A DNA stretch of 64,000 bases from Paraburkholderia unamae. Lineage in GTDB: Bacteria; Pseudomonadota; Gammaproteobacteria; Burkholderiales; Burkholderiaceae. The stretch is from positions 124,001 through 188,000 of the forward strand of contig NZ_QLSU01000015.1 of the NCBI RefSeq assembly GCF_003268775.1, in the 5' to 3' direction. The translations under genes and the position numbers were made by a program. This document shows, piece after piece, positions 1 through 8,247 of this stretch. Below the pieces are notes generated by a model. The model saw only the letters and a program-made list of their open reading frames with translations, made no database searches and was not told the DNA's origin. The number at the start of each line of letters is the position of its first letter. Position 1 is the stretch's first letter.

Positions 1-895
1 CGGCGTTGAAGCGCTCGAGCACCGACGTCTCGATCAGGAAGTCGCGGCAATCTTCGGGGAGATTGTCGAGAATCTGCTCGGCCATATATTGCGCCATCTC
101 GGCGACGTGCCCTGAGAACGAGGGCAAACCGAACGCCGACGCCGTGCCTCGGGCGAGCCACAGGCGCGCTAGCTGGACGGCGACGGCCCACCCCTCCGTT
201 TTCGAGTGGACGGTCGCGAGGGTCGATGGCCCATGGTCGGGGCCGAGGATCTGCGAGGCTTCGGGTAGCGACAGAACGAGGTCGTCGGCGTCGATTTCGT
301 GGACGAGCCCGCGCGCCTTGAGCGTGGCGACTTGCCAGGCCGGTCGGGTGCGACTCGCGATCACGAGGCGCAAGCCGGGGGTCGCCCGTTCGAGCAGTGT
401 CAGCACGATCTCGTCGATCACGCGCGATGCGGCCCGGTGGTAGTCGTCGAGCATCAGCGTAAAGCAGCGCCCGTCGCGCGCGAGTGCCTGAAGCAGCGCG
501 GCGATCGTGCGCTGCGCGCGCGCATCGAGTGCCTGGGAGTGGGCCAACGACGCCAGGCTGCCGAGATCGAGGCCGGCGTCTTCGAGCGACAACAGCAAAT
601 AAACGAGAAAGCGGTTCGGATCGCCATCGGCCTCGTCCAGCGAAAGCCAGGCGACCGGCTGCGTTTGTGCGCTGTCGCTCGCGCGCAGTGCGTCGCGCCA
701 CTGCGCGAGCAACGTCGTCTTGCCAAATCCGGGCGCGGCGACGACCAGCGTGAGCGGACGGCTTGCGTGCGCCTGCAAGCGTTCGAGCAACGCGAGGCGC
801 GGCACGGCTTCGAGCTGCGTATAGGGGGGCGTCAGTTTGCCGACCCACATCCAGGCGCTCGACGGATCGGTCGCGTCGAGTCGGACGTCGGTCAT
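1..895 (-). CDS. MalT-like LuxR-family ATP-dependent regulator, N-terminal part (cut by window edge)
   Basis: The frame opens with ATG at 895 and stays open to base 1, so only about 298 N-terminal residues are seen. A Walker A motif A-P-G-F-G-K-T-T lies near residue 55, followed by W-L-S-L-D-E-A-D and L-M-L-D-D-Y-H-R, the Walker B region of STAND ATPases of the MalT group. Family members are 800-900 aa with a C-terminal LuxR helix-turn-helix, which would lie beyond the window. They are cytoplasmic activators that oligomerise on an inducer and ATP. The inducer cannot be told from this part. It is transcribed away from the rest of the window and shares no operon with it. Confidence 0.8.
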   Translation of the reverse strand, partial: MTDVRLDATDPSSAWMWVGKLTPPYTQLEAVPRLALLERLQAHASRPLTLVVAAPGFGKTTLLAQWRDALRASDSAQTQPVAWLSLDEADGDPNRFLVYLLLSLEDAGLDLGSLASLAHSQALDARAQRTIAALLQALARDGRCFTLMLDDYHRAASRVIDEIVLTLLERATPGLRLVIASRTRPAWQVATLKARGLVHEIDADDLVLSLPEASQILGPDHGPSTLATVHSKTEGWAVAVQLARLWLARGTASAFGLPSFSGHVAEMAQYMAEQILDNLPEDCRDFLIETSVLERFNA

Positions 896-1389
896 AGGGA
901 CTTCCCGCTGCCGCGTTGCGGCTCACGCCTGATTGCGCGGCAGCCGGCACGCATGTGTCGCGGAGCAAAAAATGGGCTGTTCTGGCCCGGGAATGGATAG
1001 CGTGGCATTGGCCTGGTTTGAGTCTGGCGCATCGGTCGGAACAATAGCCGCAACGGCGGCGGACGCGGTGTCGCTCGCAAGCCCTCGCAGCAAAGCCATA
1101 TTGCGCGCAGTGTAACGCAGCCGAAATTCCGTGCAGAGCGTGTGCGGGTAAGTCTGGGGTCTCGCTGCCCTGCCCGGCGCCGGAGGTTCGCGGCGATTCA
1201 GCGGCGCGACCGTGACCCGGCTGGCGATCGGCTGGCGATCGGCTTGCCGCGCCAAAGCGGTTCACGCGGCCCGCCGCGCGCCGTGCCGTCCGCCCGATTC
1301 CATCAATCGGGCGTCGCATCCGGTCCGGTGCTTCATGACGCGGCCCACTCGCTCCCCTCTGGCGATGGGTTCAAGTGGGCCTGCCGTGC
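896..1389. other. Intergenic stretch without a convincing gene; 11-bp tandem repeat inside
   Basis: No frame here has a ribosome binding site plus plausible protein. It holds the upstream region of the MalT-like gene. The 11-mer CTGGCGATCGG occurs twice back to back at 1221-1242. I see no clear promoter or terminator. Confidence 0.5.
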
Positions 1390-1689
1390 TCAATGCAGGG
1401 TGTGGGCGCAACTGATGGCGTCGTGATCGGCGTCATCGGACGAGGCTTGATCGAGGATCGCGCACCGGAAGTCGTACTTTACGCGCAGGATCGCGGATTC
1501 AACACGTGCGTCGCCGCGGTAGCCGCTCAGGCGAGTATTGATCGCCTCCTCGACGGCGAGAATGGCCTGCTCGATGCTTTCAGGATCATCGCTATCGAAT
1601 CCGACCTCAATCTCGACGCTCTCCAGCAGGTCTAACGCTGCCGAAATATCATCCGAAGCAACGAATAGCGTCTCGGCGTTTTCTCTCAT
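1390..1689 (-). CDS. Small acidic hypothetical protein
   Basis: A 99-aa protein with a good Shine-Dalgarno GGGAGG five bases before the ATG at 1689. It is rich in Asp and Glu, has no signal peptide or membrane segment, and contains helical-looking stretches such as D-I-S-A-A-L-D-L-L-E-S-V-E. The tail is rich in Asp, His and Ser. I do not recognise the family. It stands alone, with no operon partner on its strand. The RBS and codon use support a real gene. The function is unknown. Confidence 0.6.
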   Translation of the reverse strand: MRENAETLFVASDDISAALDLLESVEIEVGFDSDDPESIEQAILAVEEAINTRLSGYRGDARVESAILRVKYDFRCAILDQASSDDADHDAISCAHTLH

Positions 1690-1701
1690 CTTCCCTCCCC
1701 G

Positions 1702-2133
1702 TTGGATCGTTCAGCGTTTTCAGACAGCTGCGAGTTGCACGACTATCGTTGCACATCCGGAGCCAATCTGGCGGGAGATGATGGCGGTTGTTGGGTTCGA
1801 AACAACGGAAGGGTTGCGTTACATAGTGAAGCGAATAGAATCGACTGTTCCAGCTTGATCTATTGTCGCGGCGTTCGCCTTTTGGACATCATCGACAACC
1901 AAGAGCATCTCCGCTTCAAGGCAGTCGCTGCCACCGTAAATGCGGGCTATGCGATCAAGGCGGCCCTCAATCCCACGAAAAATACGATCCTCGTCGAGAA
2001 AGGCTCAAGCGTCTATGCCTGTCTGATCGCCGTGCAAGCGCGGGACGCGAACAAGCCGTGGGGGCAGCAGCGGGTGTCGGCCGACCAATCGTCCGATGCG
2101 CTGCACGCCAACTTCAATCCGCGCCTGTCGTGA
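1702..2133 (+). pseudogene. Possible gene remnant, unknown
   Basis: The second half of this frame (from about base 1880) reads like protein (L-L-D-I-I-D-N-Q-E-H-L-R-F-K-A-V-A-A-T-V) while the first third is Cys-rich and improbable. No Shine-Dalgarno precedes the ATG at 1702; a TTG near 1880 is an alternative start. It may be a decayed 3' part of a gene or a chance frame in the roughly 525-base gap before metQ. Nothing else was seen in that gap. Confidence 0.2.
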
Positions 2134-2214
2134 AGCCGCCGTGTCGGCGCAGCGTCGCGCCGGGAGGCGCTCGAACCGCCGCAGCCGTGACGTGCAGCGC
2201 ACCGCCCGCTCACG

Positions 2215-3033
2215 TCATTCCGACGGCTTCGAGAAGCCTGCAAACCGCTCATCAATCACACGCCCGAACTCTGCCGATTTGTAGGCGCTCGCAATGTCTT
2301 TCACGTACGGTTTGTTCAGATCGGCCGTGCGCACCGCGACGAGGTTCAGATAGTACGGCGGGATTTTTTCGAGCAACAGCGCATCCGTGAGCTTGAGGCC
2401 GGAGGCCAGCGCGAAGTTGCCGTTCACGAAGGCGTAGTCGACGTCGTCCAGAGAGCGCGGCAACTGCGCGGCTTCCAGCGGCACCAGCTTGATCTTGTGC
2501 GGATTGGCATCGATATCGCGCTCCGACGATTTCACGGCATCGACACCGGGCTTGAGCGTTACCCAGCCAAGCTGCTGCAACAGGATGATCGCGCGCGCCT
2601 GGTTCGTGACGTCGTTCGGCAGGGACACCGTGGCGCCGTCCTTCAGTTCGTCGAGACGCTTGTGCTTGTGACTGTATAGCCCGATGGGCGCGGTTGGCAC
2701 CTTCACCAGTTCCGACAACGCGAGCTTGTGATCCGCCGAGAACTTCTTCAGATACACCTCGTGCTGGAATGCGTTGGCGTCGAGCGCGCCATCGGCCAGC
2801 GCGAGATTCGGCTGAACATAGTCGCTGAATTCGACGATCGTCACCTTGTAGCCTTCTTTCTCCAACTGAGGCTTGATGCCGTAGCGGATCTGATCGGAAT
2901 AAGGTCCGGCTGTCGCGCCGAAACGGATTTCCTTCTTGTCGGGATCGGCGGCATGCGCGCTCACGCTGAGCGCGATCAATGCCCCAAGAGCGAGGGTGGC
3001 CAAGGGCGACCAGGCATGGCGGAAAGCTTTCAT
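2215..3033 (-). CDS. MetQ/NlpA-family periplasmic substrate-binding protein
   Basis: A 272-aa binding protein of the methionine ABC transporter type. The start at 3033 is chosen over an upstream ATG at 3099 because AGGAGA stands just before it and the protein then begins with a clean signal peptide (MKAFRHAW..., cleavage after A-H-A). Family hallmarks are I-R-F-G-A-T-A-G-P-Y near the mature start, N-A-F-Q-H-E-V-Y-L, and V-S-L-P-N-D-V-T-N-Q-A-R. Many MetQ proteins are lipoproteins; this one has no lipobox Cys, so it should be a free periplasmic protein. The permease (metI) and ATPase (metN) are not adjacent, which makes it an orphan here. The ligand may be methionine or another small molecule. 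Confidence 0.85.
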   Translation of the reverse strand: MKAFRHAWSPLATLALGALIALSVSAHAADPDKKEIRFGATAGPYSDQIRYGIKPQLEKEGYKVTIVEFSDYVQPNLALADGALDANAFQHEVYLKKFSADHKLALSELVKVPTAPIGLYSHKHKRLDELKDGATVSLPNDVTNQARAIILLQQLGWVTLKPGVDAVKSSERDIDANPHKIKLVPLEAAQLPRSLDDVDYAFVNGNFALASGLKLTDALLLEKIPPYYLNLVAVRTADLNKPYVKDIASAYKSAEFGRVIDERFAGFSKPSE

Positions 3034-3347
3034 CGGGTTCTCCTCTGCGCCGTTGTGCCCGTGGGTCGGGCCCGGCTGCGGTTTATTGGTTGTCGGCATG
3101 CGAGCTTAAAAAAAAGTCAGCCCCCGCCAAACCAACAAATCAATCTTTGGTTTCCTCTGGAAGCGAATACGGCTGGCCGCCCATTCAACCGCAGCGTGAC
3201 GCGCTTCATATGTTTTTCAGCATTCGTTCGTTGTCGAGCGTGCGATCAAACCGTAGCCTCGTGTATCCAGCCGCGACGCGTTTCGCCGCCATCCCATCGA
3301 GGCCGCCCATCGCGCACGGCGCTTTACCGACAATCTCAAGTACATCC
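3034..3347. other. Divergent intergenic region between metQ-like gene and hydroxyacid dehydrogenase
   Basis: About 310 bases that must carry the promoters of the two diverging genes. It contains a short purine run on one strand near 3108. No recognisable operator or riboswitch was seen; in particular I found no clear SAM-riboswitch-like structure. Confidence 0.4.
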
Positions 3348-4295
3348 ATGGTCACGATCGCGAGTCAGCTTCCCGAACCCTTCAACGACGCCGTGCGCGC
3401 CCTCCTGCCCGATGCGCAGGTGATCGGCATTCCACGCGGTGTGCCGCCGGGATTGCCGGACGATGCATCGATCCTCGTCGCCGCGCCGATCATCGTGAGG
3501 GGCGCGACGGCGCCCGAGCATGCCCCTGCCGGCTGGCCGTTCGGACTGCGCTGGGTGCAACTGGGTTCATCCGGAATCGACTTCTATCCGCGCTGGTTCT
3601 TCGACGGGCCGCCCGTCACAACGGCGCGCGGCACCGCATCGCAGGCGATCGCGGAATTCGTGCTGGCCGCGATCTTCTCGCACGCGAAACGTCTGCCCGA
3701 CATCTGGATTCACGATGCGCACGAATGGCAGATGTCGCCGCTCGCGACGGTGGCGGGAAGTACGGTCGGCATCTTCGGTTTCGGTTCGATCGGCGAGGCG
3801 GTTGCGCAGAAAGCGACCGCGCTGGGTGCGCGGGTTCTCGCCGTGCGCCGCCGTACGACGAATCAGGCCGCCGTAGCTGGCGTGACCTTTGTGGCGGACA
3901 TCGGCGAGCTGTTGCAGCAATCCGACCACCTCGTGCTGGCGGCACCCGCTACGGAATCGACGCGCCATATCGTCAACCGGGCCTCGCTCAAGCTCGCGAA
4001 GCCAGGGCTTCACCTGATCAATATCGCGCGCGGCTCGCTCATCGACGACGCAGCGCTGCTCGAAGCCCTCGACGAGGGTGTCATCGGCCGCGCCTCGCTG
4101 GACGTCACCGAGCCGGAGCCTTTGCCCGCAGGCCATCGCTTTTATACGCACACCCGCGTCCGGCTCTCGCCGCATACGTCGGCGATCGGCCCGCACAATA
4201 CCCAGGAGCTGGCACGCAAGTTCGCGCGCAATTTCAAGGCCTTTTCCGCAGGCACCGCGCTGGAGGATCTGGTGGATGTTCGCCTGGGGTATTAG
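3348..4295 (+). CDS. D-isomer-specific 2-hydroxyacid dehydrogenase family protein
   Basis: A 315-aa NAD(P)-dependent dehydrogenase of the D-2-hydroxyacid group. The Rossmann motif G-F-G-S-I-G lies near residue 144. The catalytic residues are recognisable: Arg in I-N-I-A-R-G-S-L, Glu in D-V-T-E-P-E-P, and His in L-S-P-H-T-S-A. The start at 3348 gives the usual family length, but no strong Shine-Dalgarno precedes it; an open frame extends much further upstream and is disregarded. The gene converges on the 12-gene catabolic operon (41 bases between stops), so it is not part of that transcript, though it could act on a 2-oxo or 2-hydroxy acid from it. The substrate is unknown. Confidence 0.85.
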   Translation: MVTIASQLPEPFNDAVRALLPDAQVIGIPRGVPPGLPDDASILVAAPIIVRGATAPEHAPAGWPFGLRWVQLGSSGIDFYPRWFFDGPPVTTARGTASQAIAEFVLAAIFSHAKRLPDIWIHDAHEWQMSPLATVAGSTVGIFGFGSIGEAVAQKATALGARVLAVRRRTTNQAAVAGVTFVADIGELLQQSDHLVLAAPATESTRHIVNRASLKLAKPGLHLINIARGSLIDDAALLEALDEGVIGRASLDVTEPEPLPAGHRFYTHTRVRLSPHTSAIGPHNTQELARKFARNFKAFSAGTALEDLVDVRLGY

Positions 4296-4336
4296 CGGCG
4301 TGCCATTTGTGACTGCGAGCGTCAGTGGGAGCGGGC

Positions 4337-5038
4337 TCAGGCCAGCAACGCCCCATAGCCCACAGGCCGCTCACCGATATTCAGTCTTTTCAGGCAATAC
4401 CAGAGCAATGCGGCATTGCTCGTGATGACCGGACGTCCCACCGTGTCCTCGATCGCCTGGATCACGCCGCTCACGCGGATGCCCGCGCAGCTAATCAGCA
4501 CGGCGTCGAACTCGCGCGGCAATGCCGTGGCGAGCTCGAGCCACGTTTGCTCGGGCAGTGTGCCCTGCTCGTAGGGGGTTGTGCACGCGCGGCTCGCGTC
4601 CACCACCACCTCGAAACCGCGTGCGGCGAGAAACGTCTTTTCCGTCGCCACCACGTGCTCGCCATAGGCGGTCACGAGGCCGAGCCGCTTCACGCCCAGT
4701 TCGGCGCAGGCCGCGAGCACGGCTTCGATCGTCGTCACCGCCGCGATCTGCGTCGCCGCCTCCACGCGTGCGTTGATCGCCTCGGGCCCGTTGACGACGC
4801 CCGCCGCCGTGCAGTTCGTGGCGATCAGATCCACTTTCGCGTCGGCGAGCAATTGCGCGTGCGTTTCGATGTCGTCGATCAGCGTGCGGTCGGATTCGAT
4901 CGACGTGTCGCGAAACGGCAGGCGCGTGGTGACGAACTGCACGCCCTCGGGCGCCATCGCCTGAATTTCGAAGTCGCACAATCCGCCCGACGGATAGAGA
5001 TGGCCGATGCGCGCCAGATGTCCGTATCCTATGCTCAC
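4337..5038 (-). CDS. Asp/Glu racemase superfamily protein, maleate isomerase / arylmalonate decarboxylase type
   Basis: A 233-aa protein, GTG start at 5038 with GAGG six bases upstream. Both catalytic cysteines of the racemase/isomerase type are present: Cys76 in A-T-N-C-T-A-A-G and Cys184 in I-S-C-A-G-I-R, followed by G-R-P-V-I-T-S-N-A-A. Decarboxylases of the family usually keep only one Cys, so isomerase or racemase chemistry (for example maleate to fumarate) is favoured. It is the last gene of the 12-gene operon, seven bases behind the EthD-like gene. Next to an amidase-like gene it recalls the maleamate-maleate-fumarate ending of nicotinate breakdown; that link is inference. Confidence 0.8.
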   Translation of the reverse strand: MSIGYGHLARIGHLYPSGGLCDFEIQAMAPEGVQFVTTRLPFRDTSIESDRTLIDDIETHAQLLADAKVDLIATNCTAAGVVNGPEAINARVEAATQIAAVTTIEAVLAACAELGVKRLGLVTAYGEHVVATEKTFLAARGFEVVVDASRACTTPYEQGTLPEQTWLELATALPREFDAVLISCAGIRVSGVIQAIEDTVGRPVITSNAALLWYCLKRLNIGERPVGYGALLA

Positions 5039-5045
5039 GAATGCC

Positions 5046-5750
5046 TCACTTGACGAAGTGCATGGTGCGCGCCGCCATCGGATGATGGATGTTGCTGCCC
5101 TCGAACGGCGGGAATTGTTCGAAGTCCTGACGCATGGCGTGACGTACCGGCGAGTGCATCGCCTCCGTGATCGCCTGCGCGCTGTCGAACATCAGCTTGT
5201 TGCGCTGCATGTAGTGCACGCGCGTCCACGGCATCGCATCGAGCCAGTCGATACGCGTAAAAATCTCGATCTCGCGCACGCCCGGAAAGTCGAACATGAT
5301 CTGTGGATGATGCGTGAGGTAGTAGTTGATCCACTCGTCGAAGTCGAGCGCATGGCCAGGATAGTGAACCAGAAACTGGCACGGCAACGCGCCTTGCGGC
5401 ACGCGCGCCTGCGCATCGGCCACGGGAAACGGCCGCCGCAGCATCGCTTGCTGCTCGACGCGGCAACCCGCCAGGCTCGGCAGGCCGGCGCTCGCGAGCG
5501 CCTGCAAGTGTCCGCCCGCGGCGATCGGCGCTTCGAGATCGAAGACCGTGTCGTAGTCGAGTTGCATCGCGAAGATCGGCGAGGGGCCGTCCTGCGTGTA
5601 GTAGTCGTCCGCCGATTCGGGCGTGTACAGCCGCGCGCGGCGTAATGCCGGCGTGGCTTCGACGATCGCGGCGATACGCGCGAGATCGTCGGCGGCCATG
5701 CGCGCCGACGCGTCGGCGTGCACCCAGGTCACGAGATAGGAAAACTGCAT
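5046..5750 (-). CDS. EthD-like protein with two ferredoxin-like (dimeric alpha+beta barrel) domains
   Basis: A 234-aa cytoplasmic protein. The ATG at 5750 is chosen because a near-perfect AAGGAGGT precedes it; an upstream start at 5810 is less likely. Two halves look like separate alpha+beta barrel units: residues about 1-95 (starting M-Q-F-S-Y-L-V-T-W) and about 115-234 (starting C-Q-F-L-V-H-Y-P-G-H, with T-H-H-P-Q-I and a C-terminal S-N-I-H-H-P). EthD and related small barrels accompany ring-cleaving and isomerising pathways, but the catalytic role is often unclear. The gene sits between the asparaginase-like gene (64 bases, with a hairpin) and the racemase-family gene (seven bases), and so belongs to the operon. 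Confidence 0.7.
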   Translation of the reverse strand: MQFSYLVTWVHADASARMAADDLARIAAIVEATPALRRARLYTPESADDYYTQDGPSPIFAMQLDYDTVFDLEAPIAAGGHLQALASAGLPSLAGCRVEQQAMLRRPFPVADAQARVPQGALPCQFLVHYPGHALDFDEWINYYLTHHPQIMFDFPGVREIEIFTRIDWLDAMPWTRVHYMQRNKLMFDSAQAITEAMHSPVRHAMRQDFEQFPPFEGSNIHHPMAARTMHFVK

Positions 5751-5773
5751 GATTCGATTGACCTCCTTGTGTG

Positions 5774-5806
5774 CCGAAGCGCGGCGGACAAGGCGCGGCG
5801 CTTCGG
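5774..5806 (-). terminator. Intercistronic hairpin
   Basis: A perfect 9-bp inverted repeat CCGAAGCGC / GCGCTTCGG with a 15-base loop sits between the asparaginase-like gene and the EthD-like gene. On the transcribed strand it is followed by the Shine-Dalgarno region and not by a T run, so it is more likely an attenuator or mRNA stabiliser than a full terminator. Confidence 0.45.
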
Positions 5807-5814
5807 TCATCGTG

Positions 5815-6903
5815 TCACAACGCCAGCAAGAGCGTCTGGATTCGTTCGCGTTGATGCGCGGCGTCGTGCGCCGTGGCGTCGTGGAGCGTGAGCGCGAGCA
5901 TCAGGGCGATGCGCAGTTTTTGCGGGCTCAGATCGCCGCCCGCGATCACCCCGTCGCGTGCGAGGAACGCCTGCGGCGGCACCACGCCGCGCGCGGCGCG
6001 GCTCGACTGCACGACGACGACGCCCGCCTCCACCGCCTGGCGATACGCGCTCGCCTCGCCCGCCGAGGGACGTCCCGGCACGAGCCCCGCGCTGATCAGT
6101 CCCATGCTGCCCGCCGCCACGAAGCTCTCGATGGCGACACCGTCCGCACCCGCATACGACATCACGATATCGACGCGCGGCAGCACAACCGCCGCATCCG
6201 CTTCCAGCAGCGCGCGATCGAACCACGGCGTCGCGCCGTCGCCCGTGCCAGGACGGGGCATCGCGCCGCGCCGCCAGGTCACGCGCGCGTCGGCGTCGAT
6301 GCGTGCGAGCGGACCATAGCCCGGCGACTCGAACGCATGAAGCTCGAAACTGGCCGCCTTCGTCACATCGCGCGCCGCAAACAGCGCGCCGTCCATCGCA
6401 ACCAGCACGCCATGCGCGGCGCTCGCGGGGTCGCGCGCGGCGGCGATCGCACCGCGCAGATTGGCGAGCACGTCGCTGCCCGCCGTGTTGGCGGGCCGCT
6501 GCGCGCCGGTCACGATCACGGGCTGCGCGATATCGAGCACGAGTTGCAGGAACCACGCCGTTTCTTCGAGCGTGGCCGTGCCGTGCGTCACGATAAAGCC
6601 CGTGATGGTCGGATCGCGCCGCGCCGTGCTGCGGATCAGGCGCGCGAGCTCGACCCAGTCCGCGGGCCGGATCGCGACGCTGCCGAGGCTGCGAAACGTG
6701 ACCGGCAGCAGGTCGACGTCGGGCGCGAGTTCACCGAGCGTGGCCAGCAGCGTATCGATCGGATGCACAATACCGCTTTCCGAATACTCGATCCAGTCGA
6801 ACGGATCGCGCGCGTGCATTGCGAAGGTGCCGCCCGTGCCGATCACCGCGATCCTTGGGCGGTGCGGCGCGCGGGCAATGAATGAAGTGCGATCGTCGGT
6901 CAT
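5815..6903 (-). CDS. Asparaginase-family amidohydrolase with altered active site
   Basis: A 362-aa protein of the bacterial L-asparaginase fold. The first catalytic Thr lies in I-G-T-G-G-T-F-A (residues 21-28). The second motif reads H-G-T-A-T-L-E-E-T-A (107-116); enzymes of the family have Asp where Ala110 stands. The catalytic Lys is kept as Lys182 in D-V-T-K. In Escherichia coli AnsB that Asp (Asp90) binds the substrate amino group, so this protein probably hydrolyses an amide without an alpha-amino group. No signal peptide is seen, so it should be cytoplasmic. The start codon is one base downstream of the Rieske ferredoxin stop codon, inside the 12-gene operon. Confidence 0.85.
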   Translation of the reverse strand: MTDDRTSFIARAPHRPRIAVIGTGGTFAMHARDPFDWIEYSESGIVHPIDTLLATLGELAPDVDLLPVTFRSLGSVAIRPADWVELARLIRSTARRDPTITGFIVTHGTATLEETAWFLQLVLDIAQPVIVTGAQRPANTAGSDVLANLRGAIAAARDPASAAHGVLVAMDGALFAARDVTKAASFELHAFESPGYGPLARIDADARVTWRRGAMPRPGTGDGATPWFDRALLEADAAVVLPRVDIVMSYAGADGVAIESFVAAGSMGLISAGLVPGRPSAGEASAYRQAVEAGVVVVQSSRAARGVVPPQAFLARDGVIAGGDLSPQKLRIALMLALTLHDATAHDAAHQRERIQTLLLAL

Positions 6904-6904
6904 G

Positions 6905-7312
6905 TCAGCGGCTCAGGCGAACATAGAGATTGCCGTCGTCGATACGCACTTCATGGCAACGCGTATCGCGCGTGATCGGCGACGTCGTGCCCTTGCCGGT
7001 GCGCACATCCACGAGTCCCGCGTGCAGCGGGCACTCGATCTCGTGGCCGTCGAGAAAGCCTTCGCTCAAGAGCGCGTTGCCGTGCGTGCAGATATCGTCG
7101 AGCGCGTGGATCTCGCCGTCGATGCGAAAGAGGCCCACCTTCACCGAGTCGATCGTGACTCCCAGGCAATCCTTACCGTCGAAGCAGGCCTCGACCGCGC
7201 CAACGAGGCGCCATGCGTCGGCAGCCACGGGCGCGGCGCCGCCCGTTTCCACTACGGCGTGCGCGGCGTGCAGCGTGCGCGTGCACGCGGAGGCAATGGG
7301 AATGACCTTCAC
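6905..7312 (-). CDS. Rieske-type [2Fe-2S] ferredoxin
   Basis: A 135-aa soluble electron carrier. Cluster ligands Cys75, His77, Cys94 and His97 form C-x-H and C-x2-H motifs, with the typical D-D-I-C-T-H-G and I-E-C-P-L-H. The GTG at 7312 overlaps the stop of the PyrD-like gene (GTGA) and an AAGGAG lies about nine bases before it, so translation is probably coupled. It carries a longer N-terminal extension (about 45 aa) than most oxygenase ferredoxins. It should pass electrons from the ferredoxin reductase to the Rieske oxygenase at the head of the operon; placement next to PyrD/PyrK leaves open that it serves that pair. Confidence 0.9.
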   Translation of the reverse strand: MKVIPIASACTRTLHAAHAVVETGGAAPVAADAWRLVGAVEACFDGKDCLGVTIDSVKVGLFRIDGEIHALDDICTHGNALLSEGFLDGHEIECPLHAGLVDVRTGKGTTSPITRDTRCHEVRIDDGNLYVRLSR

Positions 7313-8247
7313 AGCGCATACTCCTTTTGAAGGTTGATGACGTCGTGCTGCTTCATCGCGCCGATCAGATCGGCGATACGCGCAATGCCGCGCCGCTCGC
7401 AGAACGCGCGCATGCCCTCGATCACGCGCGGCATCGCGGTGGGCGAAACGAAATTCGCCGTGCCGACCTGAACGGCGGTGCAGCCCGCGAGCATGAACTC
7501 GATCGCGTCTTCGGCGGTGCTGATGCCGCCACAGCCGATCACCGGAATCTCGACCGCCTGGGCGCACTGATACGCCATGCGCAGCAGGATCGGTTTGGTC
7601 GCCGCGCCCGTGAGGCCGCCCATCACGTTGGCCACGCGCGGCTTGAAGGTTTCGACGTCGATCGCCATGGCGAGAATCGCGTTGCTGCACACCAGCGCGT
7701 CCGCGCCGGCCGCCTGCGCCGCGAGCGCCACTTCCACCAGGTTGCCCGCGTTCGGCGTCATCTTGACCCACACCGGAATGTCGGTGCTCGCCTTCATCGC
7801 GCTGATCACCTGGAAGGTCGCTTCCGGGTCCATGCCGAACGCCTTGCCGTTCTTCTTCAGGTTCGGGCACGAGACGTTTGCCTCGATCGCCGCGATGCCG
7901 CTCGCGCCGATGCGCGCCGCAAGCTCGCCGAATTCATCGGCGGAATTCGCGGAGATGCTGCCGACCACGGGCGGCGTGTAGCGCCGGTAGAACGGCACGG
8001 TCGTGTTGACGTAGTAGTCCGCGCCCTTGCTCGGGATGCCGATCGAAAACAGCGTGGCGTCCTTGAATTCGGCGACGCGCGGCGGCGGCACGCCTTCGCG
8101 GATATCGGCCGTGATCGTCTTCGTGACGATCGCGCCGAGGCAATTGAGGTCGAACACGCGCGCGTTGCCGTCGGCGAAGGTGCCCGAGGCGGGCATGACC
8201 GGATTCGCGAGCGTGAGTGCGCCCACCTTGACGCTCAGATCTACCAT
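7309..8247 (-). CDS. PyrD-like class 1B dihydroorotate dehydrogenase family flavoprotein, probably catabolic
   Basis: A 312-aa FMN TIM-barrel enzyme. It starts at ATG 8247, overlapping the PyrK-like gene by seven bases. The class 1B catalytic base is present as Cys127 in V-S-C-P-N-L-K, with Lys43 and Lys162 at flavin-contacting positions and the phosphate-binding G-C-G-G-I and V-G-T-A-N segments. Substrate contacts differ from true dihydroorotate dehydrogenases: the family motif G-L-Q-N-P-G reads G-I-P-S-K-G (Asn to Ser73), and the I-N-T loop reads C-S-N (residues 187-189). Within an operon of a Rieske oxygenase and an amidase this suggests oxidation or reduction of another ring, not pyrimidine synthesis. 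Confidence 0.85.
   Translation of the reverse strand: MVDLSVKVGALTLANPVMPASGTFADGNARVFDLNCLGAIVTKTITADIREGVPPPRVAEFKDATLFSIGIPSKGADYYVNTTVPFYRRYTPPVVGSISANSADEFGELAARIGASGIAAIEANVSCPNLKKNGKAFGMDPEATFQVISAMKASTDIPVWVKMTPNAGNLVEVALAAQAAGADALVCSNAILAMAIDVETFKPRVANVMGGLTGAATKPILLRMAYQCAQAVEIPVIGCGGISTAEDAIEFMLAGCTAVQVGTANFVSPTAMPRVIEGMRAFCERRGIARIADLIGAMKQHDVINLQKEYAL

Noticed and set aside
3034..3347. SAM riboswitch before metQ
   Set aside because: No kink-turn or paired-stem pattern with a conserved core could be made out.
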